Assembly (NCBI RefSeq): GCF_038433465.1
Contig: NZ_JAESVF010000001.1
Coordinates: 434,001 to 498,000, forward strand
Direction of reading: 5' to 3'
DNA length: 64,000 bases
Source: Galbibacter sp038433465
Lineage (GTDB): Bacteria; Bacteroidota; Bacteroidia; Flavobacteriales; Flavobacteriaceae
Shown: positions 34,115-43,049 of the stretch, piece after piece
Numbering within the stretch: the stretch's first letter is position 1
How the letters are laid out: each line of letters starts with the position of its first letter
The notes under the pieces: model-generated
What the model was told of the DNA's origin: nothing
Seen by the model: the letters and a program-made list of their open reading frames with translations, nothing else
The model's database searches: none
Program-made: the position numbers and the translations under genes

Positions 34115-35365
34115 TTAGAACTTCCTATCGGGATGAAAAGCATCGATAGGCATCGACAATTTTTCTTCGTTGATAATTTCGGTAACCAATTTTCCTGTTG
34201 CGGGACCTAAACTCCAACCCATCATGGCGTGACCAGTAGCAAAAATTACATTTTTACAGTGTTGAGTTCTTCCAATATACGGCAATCCGTCTGGAGAAAC
34301 AGGACGCAAACCGCTTTGCGCGAGTTCTTTTTCTTCGGAAGAAACCTCGATTTCTGGATAAAATGCTTTTGAAGCACGAGCAATAGCCTCTACACGTTCT
34401 TTACGGATGGTATTATTAATTCCTGAAAATTCCATCGTACCTGCAAAACGCGTAAAACCGTTCATGGGTGTCATTGCTACTTTGGCTTCCATTAAAATTG
34501 CAGGAAGTTTAATATTGGTAGTTCTGTGCAAATCTATTCGGTAGCCTTTTCCTGCTTGAAGCGGAATTTTAGCACCTATTTTATTGGCAATTTCTTCACT
34601 CCACGAACCACTTGCAACAATAACCTCATCGGGTTGATACGTAGCTTTATCAGTAATAACCTTTGTTACTTTTCCGCTTGTAAGTTGTAAATCTTGTACA
34701 GTTTCATCAGTTTTTACTACAACCCCATTTGCTTTTAAATATGCCAACATTTTAGGCATAATTTCGGTTGGCGTACTGTGAGCATCGCACTCGTAATAAA
34801 TAGCACCTTTGGCATCTATTTGAACATCGGGCTCTATTTCGTTTAATTCTTTTTTATCTAGATGACGTACATCAAGTCCTTCAAATTGTGCTTTTCGAGC
34901 TACTTCAAATTCTTCTGCACCAGCTTCATCTGTTTTATACAACATCAATAATCCGTTATGCTGAAAATGAAAACTTCCGAAGTCATCAGAATTCAAAATA
35001 TCTTTATACAATTCTCTACTAAGGACATTAATTTCTTTAATTACCGGAATCGCCTTAGCTACTTTTTCATCGGTAGACGATTTATGAAAATACCACGACC
35101 ACTTTAAAAAGTTGATATCCAAACGGGGTTTCATATAGAAAGGACTCGACGAATTAAACATCCACTTGATTCCTTTGGCAATCATTCCCGGAGTTGCCAG
35201 GGGAATAATATGACTCGGCGTAATGTATCCTGCATTTACAAAAGAAGCCCCTTCAGAAATACTTCCTTTATCGATTACTGTAACTTTATGTCCCGATTTT
35301 TGTAAGTAATATGCGGTAGAAAGCCCAATAATTCCACCTCCAATTATAACAACGTCTTTTTGCAT
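34115..35365 (-). CDS. FAD-dependent D-amino acid (cis-4-hydroxy-D-proline) dehydrogenase
   Basis: The N-terminal 'VVIIGGGIIGLSTAYYL' is the FAD Rossmann motif of the DAO/DadA family. The 416-residue length and 'ATGHAMMGWSLGPATGKLV' near the C-terminus are typical. Together with the adjacent hydroxyproline epimerase, pyrroline-hydroxycarboxylate deaminase and semialdehyde dehydrogenase genes, the likely reaction is oxidation of cis-4-hydroxy-D-proline to the pyrroline. It lies 30 bases downstream of the epimerase gene. The family alone would also allow other D-amino acids. Confidence 0.88.
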   Translation of the reverse strand: MQKDVVIIGGGIIGLSTAYYLQKSGHKVTVIDKGSISEGASFVNAGYITPSHIIPLATPGMIAKGIKWMFNSSSPFYMKPRLDINFLKWSWYFHKSSTDEKVAKAIPVIKEINVLSRELYKDILNSDDFGSFHFQHNGLLMLYKTDEAGAEEFEVARKAQFEGLDVRHLDKKELNEIEPDVQIDAKGAIYYECDAHSTPTEIMPKMLAYLKANGVVVKTDETVQDLQLTSGKVTKVITDKATYQPDEVIVASGSWSEEIANKIGAKIPLQAGKGYRIDLHRTTNIKLPAILMEAKVAMTPMNGFTRFAGTMEFSGINNTIRKERVEAIARASKAFYPEIEVSSEEKELAQSGLRPVSPDGLPYIGRTQHCKNVIFATGHAMMGWSLGPATGKLVTEIINEEKLSMPIDAFHPDRKF

Positions 35366-35395
35366 GTCTTTGTAATAAAGCTAATTTATATCTCT

Positions 35396-36403
35396 TTAAA
35401 TCACCTGAAATCCGTGTGCGTATGGGTCGTCATCGTCAATAATAATATTGTTGTATCCATACACCTTTGCCCAACCTTGAATACTCGGTACAATGGCGGT
35501 TTTCCCTGCCAATGTAGTTTCTTCTTCAATACGACCAATAAATTGCGAACCTATAAAACTTTCATGTATAAACTCATCTCCAGGTTTTAGCAACCCTTTT
35601 GCGTGCCATTGCGCCATACGCGCCGAAGTTCCTGTTCCGCAAGGTGAACGGTCGATTGCTTTATCGCCATAAAAAACAGCATTTCTAGCAGTCGATTTCG
35701 GGTTGATAGGATTTCCCGTCCACAGCATATGACTCACTCCATTAATCGTTTCGTTCTCTGGATGCACAAACATATCTTTGTACTTAACGTTAATTTTTTG
35801 GCGTACTTCCTGACTAAAATTGATAAGCTTACTTGCCGAAAAATTATGTATTCCCGAAAAGTTTCTCTGCGGATCTACAATCGCGTAAAAGTTTCCTCCG
35901 TAAGAAACATCAAAAACCAACTCGCCCAACTCTTCGCAATCAATGGTAAGTTCGGTGGCCGCCAAATACGATTTTACGTTGGTAAGCTTTACCCAATCTA
36001 CTTTAATTCCCGTTTGTTGGTATTCAATTTCAATAAGTCCGGCTGGCGCTTCCATCCTAATTTTCCCAGGAACTTTTGGCGTAATCAAACCTTCTTCAAT
36101 AGCAATGGTAATAGTCCCAATAGTTCCATGTCCGCACATTGGAAGGCAACCGCTAGTTTCAACAAAAATAATCCCGAAGTCGTTTTCAGGGTTTATAGGC
36201 GGATACAATAAACTTCCACTCATCATATCGTGGCCGCGAGGTTCAAACATCAATCCTTTTCGAATCCAATCGTATTCTCTTAAAAAATGCTGTCTTTTCT
36301 CGCTCATGTCCTTTCCTACAAGGTTCGGACCACCACCAGCAATCACACGCACCGGATTTCCGCAGGTATGCGCATCTACACAAAAAAATGTTTTTCTTGC
36401 CAT
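35396..36403 (-). CDS. 4-hydroxyproline 2-epimerase (proline racemase family)
   Basis: The 335-residue protein has both catalytic cysteines of the family, C90 in 'MCGHGTIG' and C255 in 'DRSPCGTGTSA'. Having both separates epimerases from the dehydratases of the same family. It converts trans-4-hydroxy-L-proline into cis-4-hydroxy-D-proline. The neighbours encode the three later steps of the pathway. The upstream 385 bases hold two partial repeat elements, so it may have its own promoter. Confidence 0.9.
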   Translation of the reverse strand: MARKTFFCVDAHTCGNPVRVIAGGGPNLVGKDMSEKRQHFLREYDWIRKGLMFEPRGHDMMSGSLLYPPINPENDFGIIFVETSGCLPMCGHGTIGTITIAIEEGLITPKVPGKIRMEAPAGLIEIEYQQTGIKVDWVKLTNVKSYLAATELTIDCEELGELVFDVSYGGNFYAIVDPQRNFSGIHNFSASKLINFSQEVRQKINVKYKDMFVHPENETINGVSHMLWTGNPINPKSTARNAVFYGDKAIDRSPCGTGTSARMAQWHAKGLLKPGDEFIHESFIGSQFIGRIEEETTLAGKTAIVPSIQGWAKVYGYNNIIIDDDDPYAHGFQVI

Positions 36404-36530
36404 ATATTTTATTATTTAGAAGCACTTTCAAAGCGCTTTCTTTTTATTGCTGTTACCCGCTTTCGCCACTACACGGTAGTTGGCTCTATCGGGGCTAGCA
36501 GGTTTCGTTTGGGTTTATTTATAAAAATCA

Positions 36531-36586
36531 ATATGTGATGTCTCGACTACGCCTGTCTGCCGACAAAGGCAGGCTCGACATGACAG
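36531..36586 (+). repeat. Partial dispersed repeat D (right arm with 22-bp hairpin)
   Basis: This matches the right arm of the full elements, including the inserted hairpin CCTGTCTGCC-GACAAA-GGCAGG. The left arm and central loop are missing. It is flanked by TGATG and ATGACAG, as in copy E. Confidence 0.8.
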
Positions 36587-36708
36587 ACAATTGCAAAGAT
36601 TCAAAGTAGCAAAGGCGCAAAGTTTAATCTAAAAAAACCTTAACTCTTTTAACTTCTTTACTTATTAACTATCATTTAAACAATTAACCGATTCAACACT
36701 TTAACATT

Positions 36709-36740
36709 ATGTGATGTCTCGACTCCGCTCGACATGACAG
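36709..36740 (+). repeat. Partial dispersed repeat E (right arm without the 22-bp hairpin)
   Basis: The sequence equals copy D with the 22-bp hairpin removed exactly at the same point (GACTCCG joined to CTCGACATGACAG). It is an empty-site equivalent of copy D, 180 bp away. Confidence 0.75.
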
Positions 36741-36788
36741 TTACAAAGTTTAATCTAAAAGCACACCTTAACTTATTAACTTCAGTTT

Positions 36789-38531
36789 TTACCCCTGAGT
36801 TTTTTTAGTTTTTTCTATATAACTATTCACCAATTCTTCCAAAATTGGGAGTGTAACTGTACCTTGTTGTAAAATAACTTCATGGAATGCTCTAATATTA
36901 AAATCGGCTCCCAGTTCTTTTTCAGCTTTCGTTCTTAGTTCTCTAATCTTTAACTCTCCCATTTTATACGAAATTGCTTGTGCAGGCCAACCAATATATC
37001 TATCAGTTTCTGTATTAATTTCGTGTTCCGAAAGAGCCGTATTATTTTTCATATATGTAACAACCTCATCTCTTGTCCATCCCTTTGCGTGAATTCCTGT
37101 ATCGACTACCAATCTACATGCGCGCCACATTTCATAGGTAAGCTTACCAAACTCTTCGTATGGAGTTGTATAAACACTCATTTCTTGCGCTAAAAACTCG
37201 GTGTACAAAGCCCATCCTTCGCCATAAGCCGATAGATAGAAATTTCTTCTAAACCTAGGAATACTGTCTCCCAACTCTTTATTAAGCGATATTTGTAAAT
37301 GATGCCCTGGCACTGCCTCGTGAGCTGTTAAAGCAGGTAAATTGTACAACGAACGACTTTCAAGTTTATACGTGTTTACCAAATAATGCCCAGGCTCGGT
37401 CTCCGATTGACTGCCAGAATAACGTCCTGCAGTGTATTTTGGTGCAATAGCATCTGGAACTTTTATAACTCCGTATGGTTTTCTAGGAAGTGTTTTAAAA
37501 AACTTAGGCAATTCAGCATCAATACGCTTTGCAATATCTCTGGCTTCTTTCAACAAATCATCTCCTGTGGTTACATAAAATTGCTCATCAGTACGTAAAA
37601 ATGTCAAGAACTCTTGGAAGCTTCCTTCAAAGCCAACTTCAGCAATAATTTTTTGCATTTCAGTTTTAATTCTAGCCACCTCTTGCAATCCAATTTCATG
37701 AATATCATCTGCAGTGTATGCCGTTGTCGTGGTGTAAAAGTTTATTCGATTCTGATAAAATTCTTTTCCGCCAGGAGTTTCTGAAACACCAATAGCTTCA
37801 CGAGTTTTTGGGATATATTCTTCTTCAAAAAAAGTTTTTATCTTTTTAAATGAAGGAATTACATTTTTGGTAATTGCAATTTCAGCTTCTTTTAAAACAG
37901 AATCCTTTTGGTGCTGCGTAAACGTTTTTGGAAGCTTTTGAAAAGGCGAATAGAAATAGCTGTCGGTATAACTATCTACAATATGTTTGTTGTATGATGA
38001 CTCGTAACCGTTAAAAATAACTTTAGGCTGAGAAACCCCTTTTTCAAGTCCCTCTGTTATTAACGCAATATTTTGATCTACAAAATGAGGAATATCGTTA
38101 AGAACATCTAAATAATGTTTTGCATCTTTATAACTCATAATCGGTTTTACACGATAATTCAAGTTAAGATGAAAGCCTTGATCTGCTTGAATGGGGTTTA
38201 AAAACATTTCATACGTATAGAAATCTACTTGATCTTTCAGTTTAAATTTTAATAATTCTGAAGAAATTCTTTCGGTTTCTGTGAGTAATTCAGCATCAAT
38301 ATTTTCTAGCTTCTGTAATTGCAGTTGCGCAAAATCAGCTTCTTTTTTGTACAACTCTCTGTCGTAATTTCCTAAAGGATGTTTTTCTTGTCCTTCAATT
38401 TTAAAATTATCGACTTCCTCGATTATGTTAGATAATTGCACAGAAGCATCTTCCGTTTTGCTTTTACACGAAACCAAGAAGATGCTTAAAATAAGTGCCA
38501 GATTTAATATACTGATGCTGTTTTTAAACAT
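36789..38531 (-). CDS. DUF885-family lipoprotein, putative zinc peptidase
   Basis: A lipoprotein signal ('LILSIFLVSCKS', acylated cysteine at 22) begins the 580-residue protein. 'HEAVPGHHLQISL' is a zinc-binding HExxxGHH-type motif, and the GEGWALYTE motif downstream supplies the glutamate ligand. DUF885 members resemble M32/M2-like metallopeptidases. It lies 3 bases downstream of the semialdehyde dehydrogenase gene, so it is co-transcribed with the hydroxyproline pathway and may hydrolyse Hyp-containing peptides. The role is inferred from context. Confidence 0.88.
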   Translation of the reverse strand: MFKNSISILNLALILSIFLVSCKSKTEDASVQLSNIIEEVDNFKIEGQEKHPLGNYDRELYKKEADFAQLQLQKLENIDAELLTETERISSELLKFKLKDQVDFYTYEMFLNPIQADQGFHLNLNYRVKPIMSYKDAKHYLDVLNDIPHFVDQNIALITEGLEKGVSQPKVIFNGYESSYNKHIVDSYTDSYFYSPFQKLPKTFTQHQKDSVLKEAEIAITKNVIPSFKKIKTFFEEEYIPKTREAIGVSETPGGKEFYQNRINFYTTTTAYTADDIHEIGLQEVARIKTEMQKIIAEVGFEGSFQEFLTFLRTDEQFYVTTGDDLLKEARDIAKRIDAELPKFFKTLPRKPYGVIKVPDAIAPKYTAGRYSGSQSETEPGHYLVNTYKLESRSLYNLPALTAHEAVPGHHLQISLNKELGDSIPRFRRNFYLSAYGEGWALYTEFLAQEMSVYTTPYEEFGKLTYEMWRACRLVVDTGIHAKGWTRDEVVTYMKNNTALSEHEINTETDRYIGWPAQAISYKMGELKIRELRTKAEKELGADFNIRAFHEVILQQGTVTLPILEELVNSYIEKTKKTQG

Positions 38532-38534
38532 ATT

Positions 38535-40118
38535 TTAAATTGATTTTTTAGAATATTCACTATCTACCAATCGCATAATTTGCAACGGATTGTCATTTTT
38601 TAAAGCTTCTGGCAACAGTTCCAATGGCCAGTTTTGGTATGCAACTGGACGTACCCAACGCGTAATTGCACTCACACCAACCGAAGTGTATTTACCATTA
38701 GTAGTTGCAGGAAAAGGCCCTCCGTGATGCATAGACGGACAAACCTCTACTCCTGTTGGAACACTATTTAAAATAAGGCGTCCAACACGCTCTTTTAAAG
38801 CCTCTATAATTACTGATTTACTTACAAGTTCGTCGCTATTTCCTAAAACCGTTCCTGTGAGTTGCCCTTCTAAAGCTTCTAAAATTTGTTGTAATTCGCT
38901 ATCATTTTCACATTGTACAACGATGGAATACGGACCAAAAACTTCTTGATGTAACACTGGGTTTTTCAAAAATTCACTTCCCGTTACAGTAAGCACTTTT
39001 TGTTTTCCGAAGTTAGGCGAAGCTTCATTATCAAAACTTGCAACAACATTGGTATTGCTTTGTGCAGCGGCAGTTTCGATTCCGTTTTGGTAGGCTTTGC
39101 AAATATTAGGATGCAACATAGCGGTTGGTTCAATTTGTGCAATTTCATTTCCTAATTCAGCAATAAAACTATCTAGAGCATTACTCTTAACTGCCAATAA
39201 CAAACCTGGGTTGGTACAAAATTGTCCTGCACCTACGGTAATTGACCCCGCATATTGTTTTGCCCAAAAGCTCCCTTTTTCTTCGAGTGCCGATGGCAAA
39301 ATAACCACTGGATTAATACTTCCCATTTCAGCATAAACAGGGATTGGCTCTGTGCGTTCGTTTGCCAATTTGTAAAGTGCTGTTCCTCCTTTTATACTTC
39401 CTGTAAAACCAACAGCTTTTACTTTTGGATGTTTTACAAGTTGTTGCCCAACTTCAATTCCGCTACTGTTTACGTTCGAAAAAACACCATTTGGCATATT
39501 TGTTTTTTGAGCAGCTTTTATTATTGCCGATGCTACAAGCTCGCCTGTTGCTGCGTGCATTGGGTGACTTTTTACAATTACTGGGCACCCTGCTGCTAGC
39601 GCACTTGCTGTATCGCCTCCAGCTGTTGAAAATGCTAACGGAAAGTTACTCGCTCCAAAAACTACTACGGGACCAATTGGAAAAAGCATTTTTCGAATGT
39701 CTGGTTTTGGTAGCGGTTCTCTATCTGGTTGTGCTGTGTCGATGGTAGCTTCTACCCACGAACCTTCTTCTAATAAAGTGGCAAAAGCACGTAATTGCCC
39801 CATTGTACGACCGCGTTCTCCGCGTGCTCTTCCTTCAGGCAATCCAGATTCTGCCATGTACGCATGGATAAGTTCATCGCCTAGCGCTTCAATTTCATCA
39901 GCAATAGCATTTAAAAAACTTGCCTTTTTTGCTCCTGAAAAGTTTTTATACTCCTGAAAAGCTTCCGAAGCTAAAGAAACAGCAGTGTCTATTTCGTCGG
40001 CTGTAGCTTCATGAAAAGTCCATTCGGTTTCTTTATTCTCTTTCGGATTGAATGTTTTATAGGTTTTAGTACCTGTTGCAGTTAGTTTTTCGCCAATATA
40101 ATTTTTTCCTGTAATCAT
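38535..40118 (-). CDS. 2-oxoglutarate semialdehyde (2,5-dioxovalerate) dehydrogenase
   Basis: This NAD(P)-dependent aldehyde dehydrogenase has the catalytic cysteine in 'GAGQFCTNPG' and the general base glutamate in 'YAEMGSINPVV', the spelling typical of alpha-ketoglutarate semialdehyde dehydrogenases. It would make 2-oxoglutarate as the last step of hydroxyproline breakdown. I take the ATG at 40118 ('MITGKNYIGEK') rather than 40142, because the family begins there; the earlier ATG adds 8 residues. It is 3 bases from the DUF885 gene. Confidence 0.9.
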   Translation of the reverse strand: MITGKNYIGEKLTATGTKTYKTFNPKENKETEWTFHEATADEIDTAVSLASEAFQEYKNFSGAKKASFLNAIADEIEALGDELIHAYMAESGLPEGRARGERGRTMGQLRAFATLLEEGSWVEATIDTAQPDREPLPKPDIRKMLFPIGPVVVFGASNFPLAFSTAGGDTASALAAGCPVIVKSHPMHAATGELVASAIIKAAQKTNMPNGVFSNVNSSGIEVGQQLVKHPKVKAVGFTGSIKGGTALYKLANERTEPIPVYAEMGSINPVVILPSALEEKGSFWAKQYAGSITVGAGQFCTNPGLLLAVKSNALDSFIAELGNEIAQIEPTAMLHPNICKAYQNGIETAAAQSNTNVVASFDNEASPNFGKQKVLTVTGSEFLKNPVLHQEVFGPYSIVVQCENDSELQQILEALEGQLTGTVLGNSDELVSKSVIIEALKERVGRLILNSVPTGVEVCPSMHHGGPFPATTNGKYTSVGVSAITRWVRPVAYQNWPLELLPEALKNDNPLQIMRLVDSEYSKKSI

Positions 40119-40158
40119 TTTAAAACCTTTTTTATTTATCATTTAAAATATGAATAGC

Positions 40159-40196
40159 CATTACTCCAAAAGTTGAAATTCACTTTTGGAATAATG
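40159..40196 (-). promoter_or_regulatory. Intercistronic hairpin between the deaminase and dehydrogenase genes
   Basis: A strong stem, CATTACTCCAAAAGT / ACTTTTGGAATAATG, has an 8-base loop and one mismatch. It lacks a T tract, so it is more likely a mRNA stability or processing element than a terminator. A second small hairpin, CTCAC-AAA-GTGAG, lies just beyond it. Confidence 0.5.
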
Positions 40197-40292
40197 ACTT
40201 TACTCACAAAGTGAGCTTTAGAATACCTCAACACTAAAGTCGAAATATTTTTATGTTATGCTGTTAACTAATAATCAAATTTATCTTGAAAG

Positions 40293-41222
40293 CTATACAG
40301 TAGCAACTCTCAATGCTTTGTAATCTGGTAAAGTTGGGCGGTTTTTCATTCCGTTTTCAATAACTTTTAAAACACGCTCACGCTCTTTTCCTTGCAATGG
40401 TAATCTTGGTGCTCTTACAGTTTCTGTACCGATACCTGTTGCTACTTCTGCTAATTTAATATTTTGTACCAATTGCGGATTGATATCTAACTCCAATAAT
40501 GGTAAAAACCAGCGGTAAATAGCAAGTGCTTCTTGATTTTTTCCTGCTTTTGCCAATTCATAAATTGCAACTGTTTCTGCTGGAAAAGCACAAACTAAAC
40601 CTGCAACCCAACCGTCGGCACCCATAAAGATACTTTCTAAACCAAGTGTATCAACACCTGTTAAGACTTTTAAACGGTCTCCAAATCTGTTTTTTATACG
40701 TGTAACATTCGAAATATCGCGTGTTGACTCTTTTACTGCTTGAATGTTTTCGCATTCCAACAATTCTTCAAACATATCGAGTGTAACTTCAATTCCGTAA
40801 TCAACTGGGTTGTTGTAAACCATAATTGGCAAATCGGTGCTGTTGGCTACTTCTTTAAAATACGTAACAGTTTCAAAATCGTTTGCTTTGTAACGCATCG
40901 GCGGAAGCATCATCAATCCACTTGCTCCATTTTCTTTTGCAATTGCAGCAGCTTTAATTGCGCCTTTGGTAGTTTGTTCTGCTACATTAATGATAACAGG
41001 AATTTTATTATCAACAATTCTTACCGTCTCTCTAATTAAAGTCACTTTTTCTTCATCGGTTAAAGTACTTGCTTCTCCAAGTGTACCTCCAAGAATAATT
41101 CCGTTTACACCCGCTTCAAGTTGTGCTTTAATATTTACTTCAAACATTTGTAAGTCTAAAGTATCATTCTCATTAAATTTTGTTGTAACTGCTGGCATTA
41201 CGCCTTCCCATTGTACCTGCAT
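40293..41222 (-). CDS. Pyrroline-4-hydroxy-2-carboxylate deaminase (DapA family)
   Basis: I start at 'MQVQWEGVMPAVTTKF' (41222); the in-frame extension to 41294 is not typical of the family. The 309 residues form a DapA-type TIM barrel with 'GGTLGE' (45-50), Y136 in 'MVYNNPV' and the Schiff-base lysine K164 in 'QAVKESTRDIS'. DapA itself makes dihydrodipicolinate, but the adjacent Hyp genes favour deamination of pyrroline-4-hydroxy-2-carboxylate to 2-oxoglutarate semialdehyde. It is the first gene of the unit. Confidence 0.88.
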   Translation of the reverse strand: MQVQWEGVMPAVTTKFNENDTLDLQMFEVNIKAQLEAGVNGIILGGTLGEASTLTDEEKVTLIRETVRIVDNKIPVIINVAEQTTKGAIKAAAIAKENGASGLMMLPPMRYKANDFETVTYFKEVANSTDLPIMVYNNPVDYGIEVTLDMFEELLECENIQAVKESTRDISNVTRIKNRFGDRLKVLTGVDTLGLESIFMGADGWVAGLVCAFPAETVAIYELAKAGKNQEALAIYRWFLPLLELDINPQLVQNIKLAEVATGIGTETVRAPRLPLQGKERERVLKVIENGMKNRPTLPDYKALRVATV

Positions 41223-41245
41223 TGCTTTATAATTTATGTTTACTA

Positions 41246-41279
41246 CAAAGCTATGGCAATATGTAAAAGTTTGTTTCAA
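41246..41279 (-). promoter_or_regulatory. Promoter of the hydroxyproline unit
   Basis: On the minus strand TTG (41279-41277), a 23-base spacer and TAGCTTTG (41253-41246) form a plausible Bacteroidota promoter, 23 bases before the deaminase start. The spacer is at the upper limit of the usual range. Confidence 0.5.
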
Positions 41280-41362
41280 GGATGTTACCCACAATTATGC
41301 AAATATTATCCCTTTTATTATTTTAAATGAATTTTAAAGTGAATTTACACTGATAAATAAAA

Positions 41363-41725
41363 CTAGATTAATTGATCTCTCACTTTCTTCGGAAGTCCTT
41401 TTACAACCATTTCGTAAGAGTGGTCGATTAGTTCTTTTAAAAATGAAGTTGTTATTTCTGAAGAATTTAAAAAAACTGTATTCCAATGTTTTTTGCTCAT
41501 ATGATAGCCTGGTTGAATACTTTCATACGAAGTACGAAGTTCTAACGCCCATTCGGGATTGCATTTTAAATTGATGCTTCTCTCGCCAGCTTCCCATTTT
41601 TCGAGTCCGCAGAGCGCAAACATCTTTCCACAGACTTTAAAAACTAGCGTGTGTTTGTCAAACGGAAAGTCTTCGGTAACTTCCTTTTTGGAAAGACAAT
41701 AGTTGTAGAGTTCTTCAATGTTCAT
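41363..41725 (-). CDS. MmcQ/YjbR-family protein
   Basis: This ~120-residue protein starts at 'MNIEELYNYCLSK' (41725); a further ATG 24 bases upstream is less typical. 'VTEDFPFDKHTLVFKVCGKMFAL' and 'PGYHMSKKHWNTVFL' are hallmark sequences of the YjbR (MmcQ) family, which adopts a DNA-binding-like CyaY fold of unknown function. It is cytoplasmic, with no operon partner. Confidence 0.9.
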   Translation of the reverse strand: MNIEELYNYCLSKKEVTEDFPFDKHTLVFKVCGKMFALCGLEKWEAGERSINLKCNPEWALELRTSYESIQPGYHMSKKHWNTVFLNSSEITTSFLKELIDHSYEMVVKGLPKKVRDQLI

Positions 41726-41841
41726 TGCGTTTTTATAATCGGATTGCAACTAAAGGTAAGGAAGTTTTTAAAAACCTTGGGGTTTCTAACTTGACATTCA
41801 TTTTATTTAGAATACTATGAAACCGAGCAAAGTCGAAAAGA

Positions 41842-41887
41842 AAAACCAGCTAAGGTTTTAGAAACCTTAACTGGTTCTATTTTTTTA
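41842..41887. terminator. Orphan bidirectional hairpin
   Basis: The stem AACCAGCTAAGGTTT / AAACCTTAACTGGTT, with one mismatch, has T-rich tracts on both sides and so could terminate in either direction. It lies between the 5' ends of two divergent genes, where no recognised gene needs a terminator. This hints at a short unannotated transcript between 41750 and 41890. Confidence 0.55.
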
Positions 41888-41959
41888 CTCATTAACTTTT
41901 ATTCAATCAACATACATTCTTACTTCTAACACAATAATTCCAAAGCAATAAAAAATCCG

Positions 41960-41967
41960 TACTTTTG
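41960..41967 (+). promoter_or_regulatory. -7 promoter box of trhO
   Basis: TACTTTTG matches TAnnTTTG and lies 34 bases before the start codon. The -33 position has TTC rather than TTG, 19 bases upstream. Confidence 0.55.
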
Positions 41968-42001
41968 CAAAAAATATTCTTTAACTTAAATATAGTATAG
42001 C

Positions 42002-43033
42002 ATGCAACTGTACAATAACTTAAGCGCCGAAGAAAGAGCAAAACTCATAGAAGAAGCTGGAAAAGAGCGCCTTACTATATCTTTCTACAAGTACGCAAAA
42101 ATTGGAAATCCAGAAGTTTTTAGAAACCACTTATTTATAGCGTGGAACGAACTCGATGTACTCGGGCGTATTTACGTGGCTCACGAAGGTATAAACGCAC
42201 AACTATCGGTACCTGCCGATATGTTTAATGCTTTTAAGGCACACCTTGATTCGATTACATTTTTAGAAAACGTTCGTTTAAATATCGCTTTAGAACACGA
42301 TAATTTTGCCTTTTTAAAACTGAAAATAAAAGTGCGTTCTAAAATTTTAGCAGACGGACTAAACGATGATACTTTCGATGTTACCAACAAAGGAGAACAT
42401 GTAGATGCTCAAAAATTTAATGAGCTTATAGACGACCCAAATACTATTTTGGTAGATATGCGTAACCATTACGAAAGCGAAATTGGGCATTTTAAAAACG
42501 CCATCACACCAGATGTTGATACTTTTAGAGATTCTTTACCAATTATTGAAGAAGATTTAAAAGAGCACAAAGAAGATAAAAACTTGGTAATGTATTGTAC
42601 TGGCGGAATTCGTTGTGAAAAAGCAAGTGCATACTACAAACACAAAGGGTTTAAAAATGTTTTTCAGCTCGAGGGCGGTATTATAAATTACGTACGTCAA
42701 GTTGAAGAAAACGCACTTGAAAACAAATTTATTGGGAAGAACTTTGTATTCGACGAGCGCCGTTCAGAAAGAATTAGTGAAGATATTATTTCTCATTGTC
42801 ATCAATGTGGAAAGCCGTGCGATACACATGTAAACTGTGCCAATGAAGCTTGCCACCTACTTTTTATTCAGTGTGAAGAATGTGCCGAAAAAATGAATCA
42901 ATGTTGCTCTAACGAGTGTATGGATATTGTTGCCCTTCCGTATGAAGAGCAAAAAGCTTTACGCAAGGGTAAAGGGGTAAGTAATTTAATCTTTAAAAAA
43001 GGAAGGTCGGAAGCTTTAAAGTATAAAAACTAA
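42002..43033 (+). CDS. trhO: tRNA uridine(34) hydroxylase (rhodanese family)
   Basis: This enzyme hydroxylates U34 of some tRNAs with oxygen, the first step towards cmo5U/mo5U-type wobble modification. The 343-residue protein has an N-terminal ferredoxin-like region ('RIYVAHEGINAQLSVP') and a rhodanese domain with catalytic C199 in 'MYCTGGIRCEKAS'. A C-terminal cysteine-rich tail ('CHQCGKPCDTHVNCANEACH') may bind zinc. The start is supported by a -7 box 34 bases upstream. A repeat element begins directly after the stop codon. Confidence 0.93.
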   Translation: MQLYNNLSAEERAKLIEEAGKERLTISFYKYAKIGNPEVFRNHLFIAWNELDVLGRIYVAHEGINAQLSVPADMFNAFKAHLDSITFLENVRLNIALEHDNFAFLKLKIKVRSKILADGLNDDTFDVTNKGEHVDAQKFNELIDDPNTILVDMRNHYESEIGHFKNAITPDVDTFRDSLPIIEEDLKEHKEDKNLVMYCTGGIRCEKASAYYKHKGFKNVFQLEGGIINYVRQVEENALENKFIGKNFVFDERRSERISEDIISHCHQCGKPCDTHVNCANEACHLLFIQCEECAEKMNQCCSNECMDIVALPYEEQKALRKGKGVSNLIFKKGRSEALKYKN

Positions 43034-43049
43034 TTATGATTGTTTGTAA

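Larger units (their letters stand above)
36404..36788. other. Repeat-bearing gap inside the hydroxyproline locus
   Basis: The 385-bp interval between the DUF885 and epimerase genes has no ORF. It holds two partial copies of the dispersed repeat (D and E) and two nearby copies of a CAAAGTTTAATCTAAAA segment. The whole block therefore looks like an imperfect internal duplication. It splits the pathway genes into two transcription units or forms a long intercistronic spacer. Confidence 0.7.

Noticed and set aside
41223..41294. N-terminal extension of the DapA-family deaminase
   Set aside because: The extension is not typical of the family and covers the predicted promoter.
41791..41818. TTGACA-N16-TACTAT, an E. 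coli-like sigma-70 promoter
   Set aside because: The primary sigma factor of Bacteroidota does not use this form, and AT-rich sequence produces such matches by chance. It is kept only as a side note to the orphan terminator.
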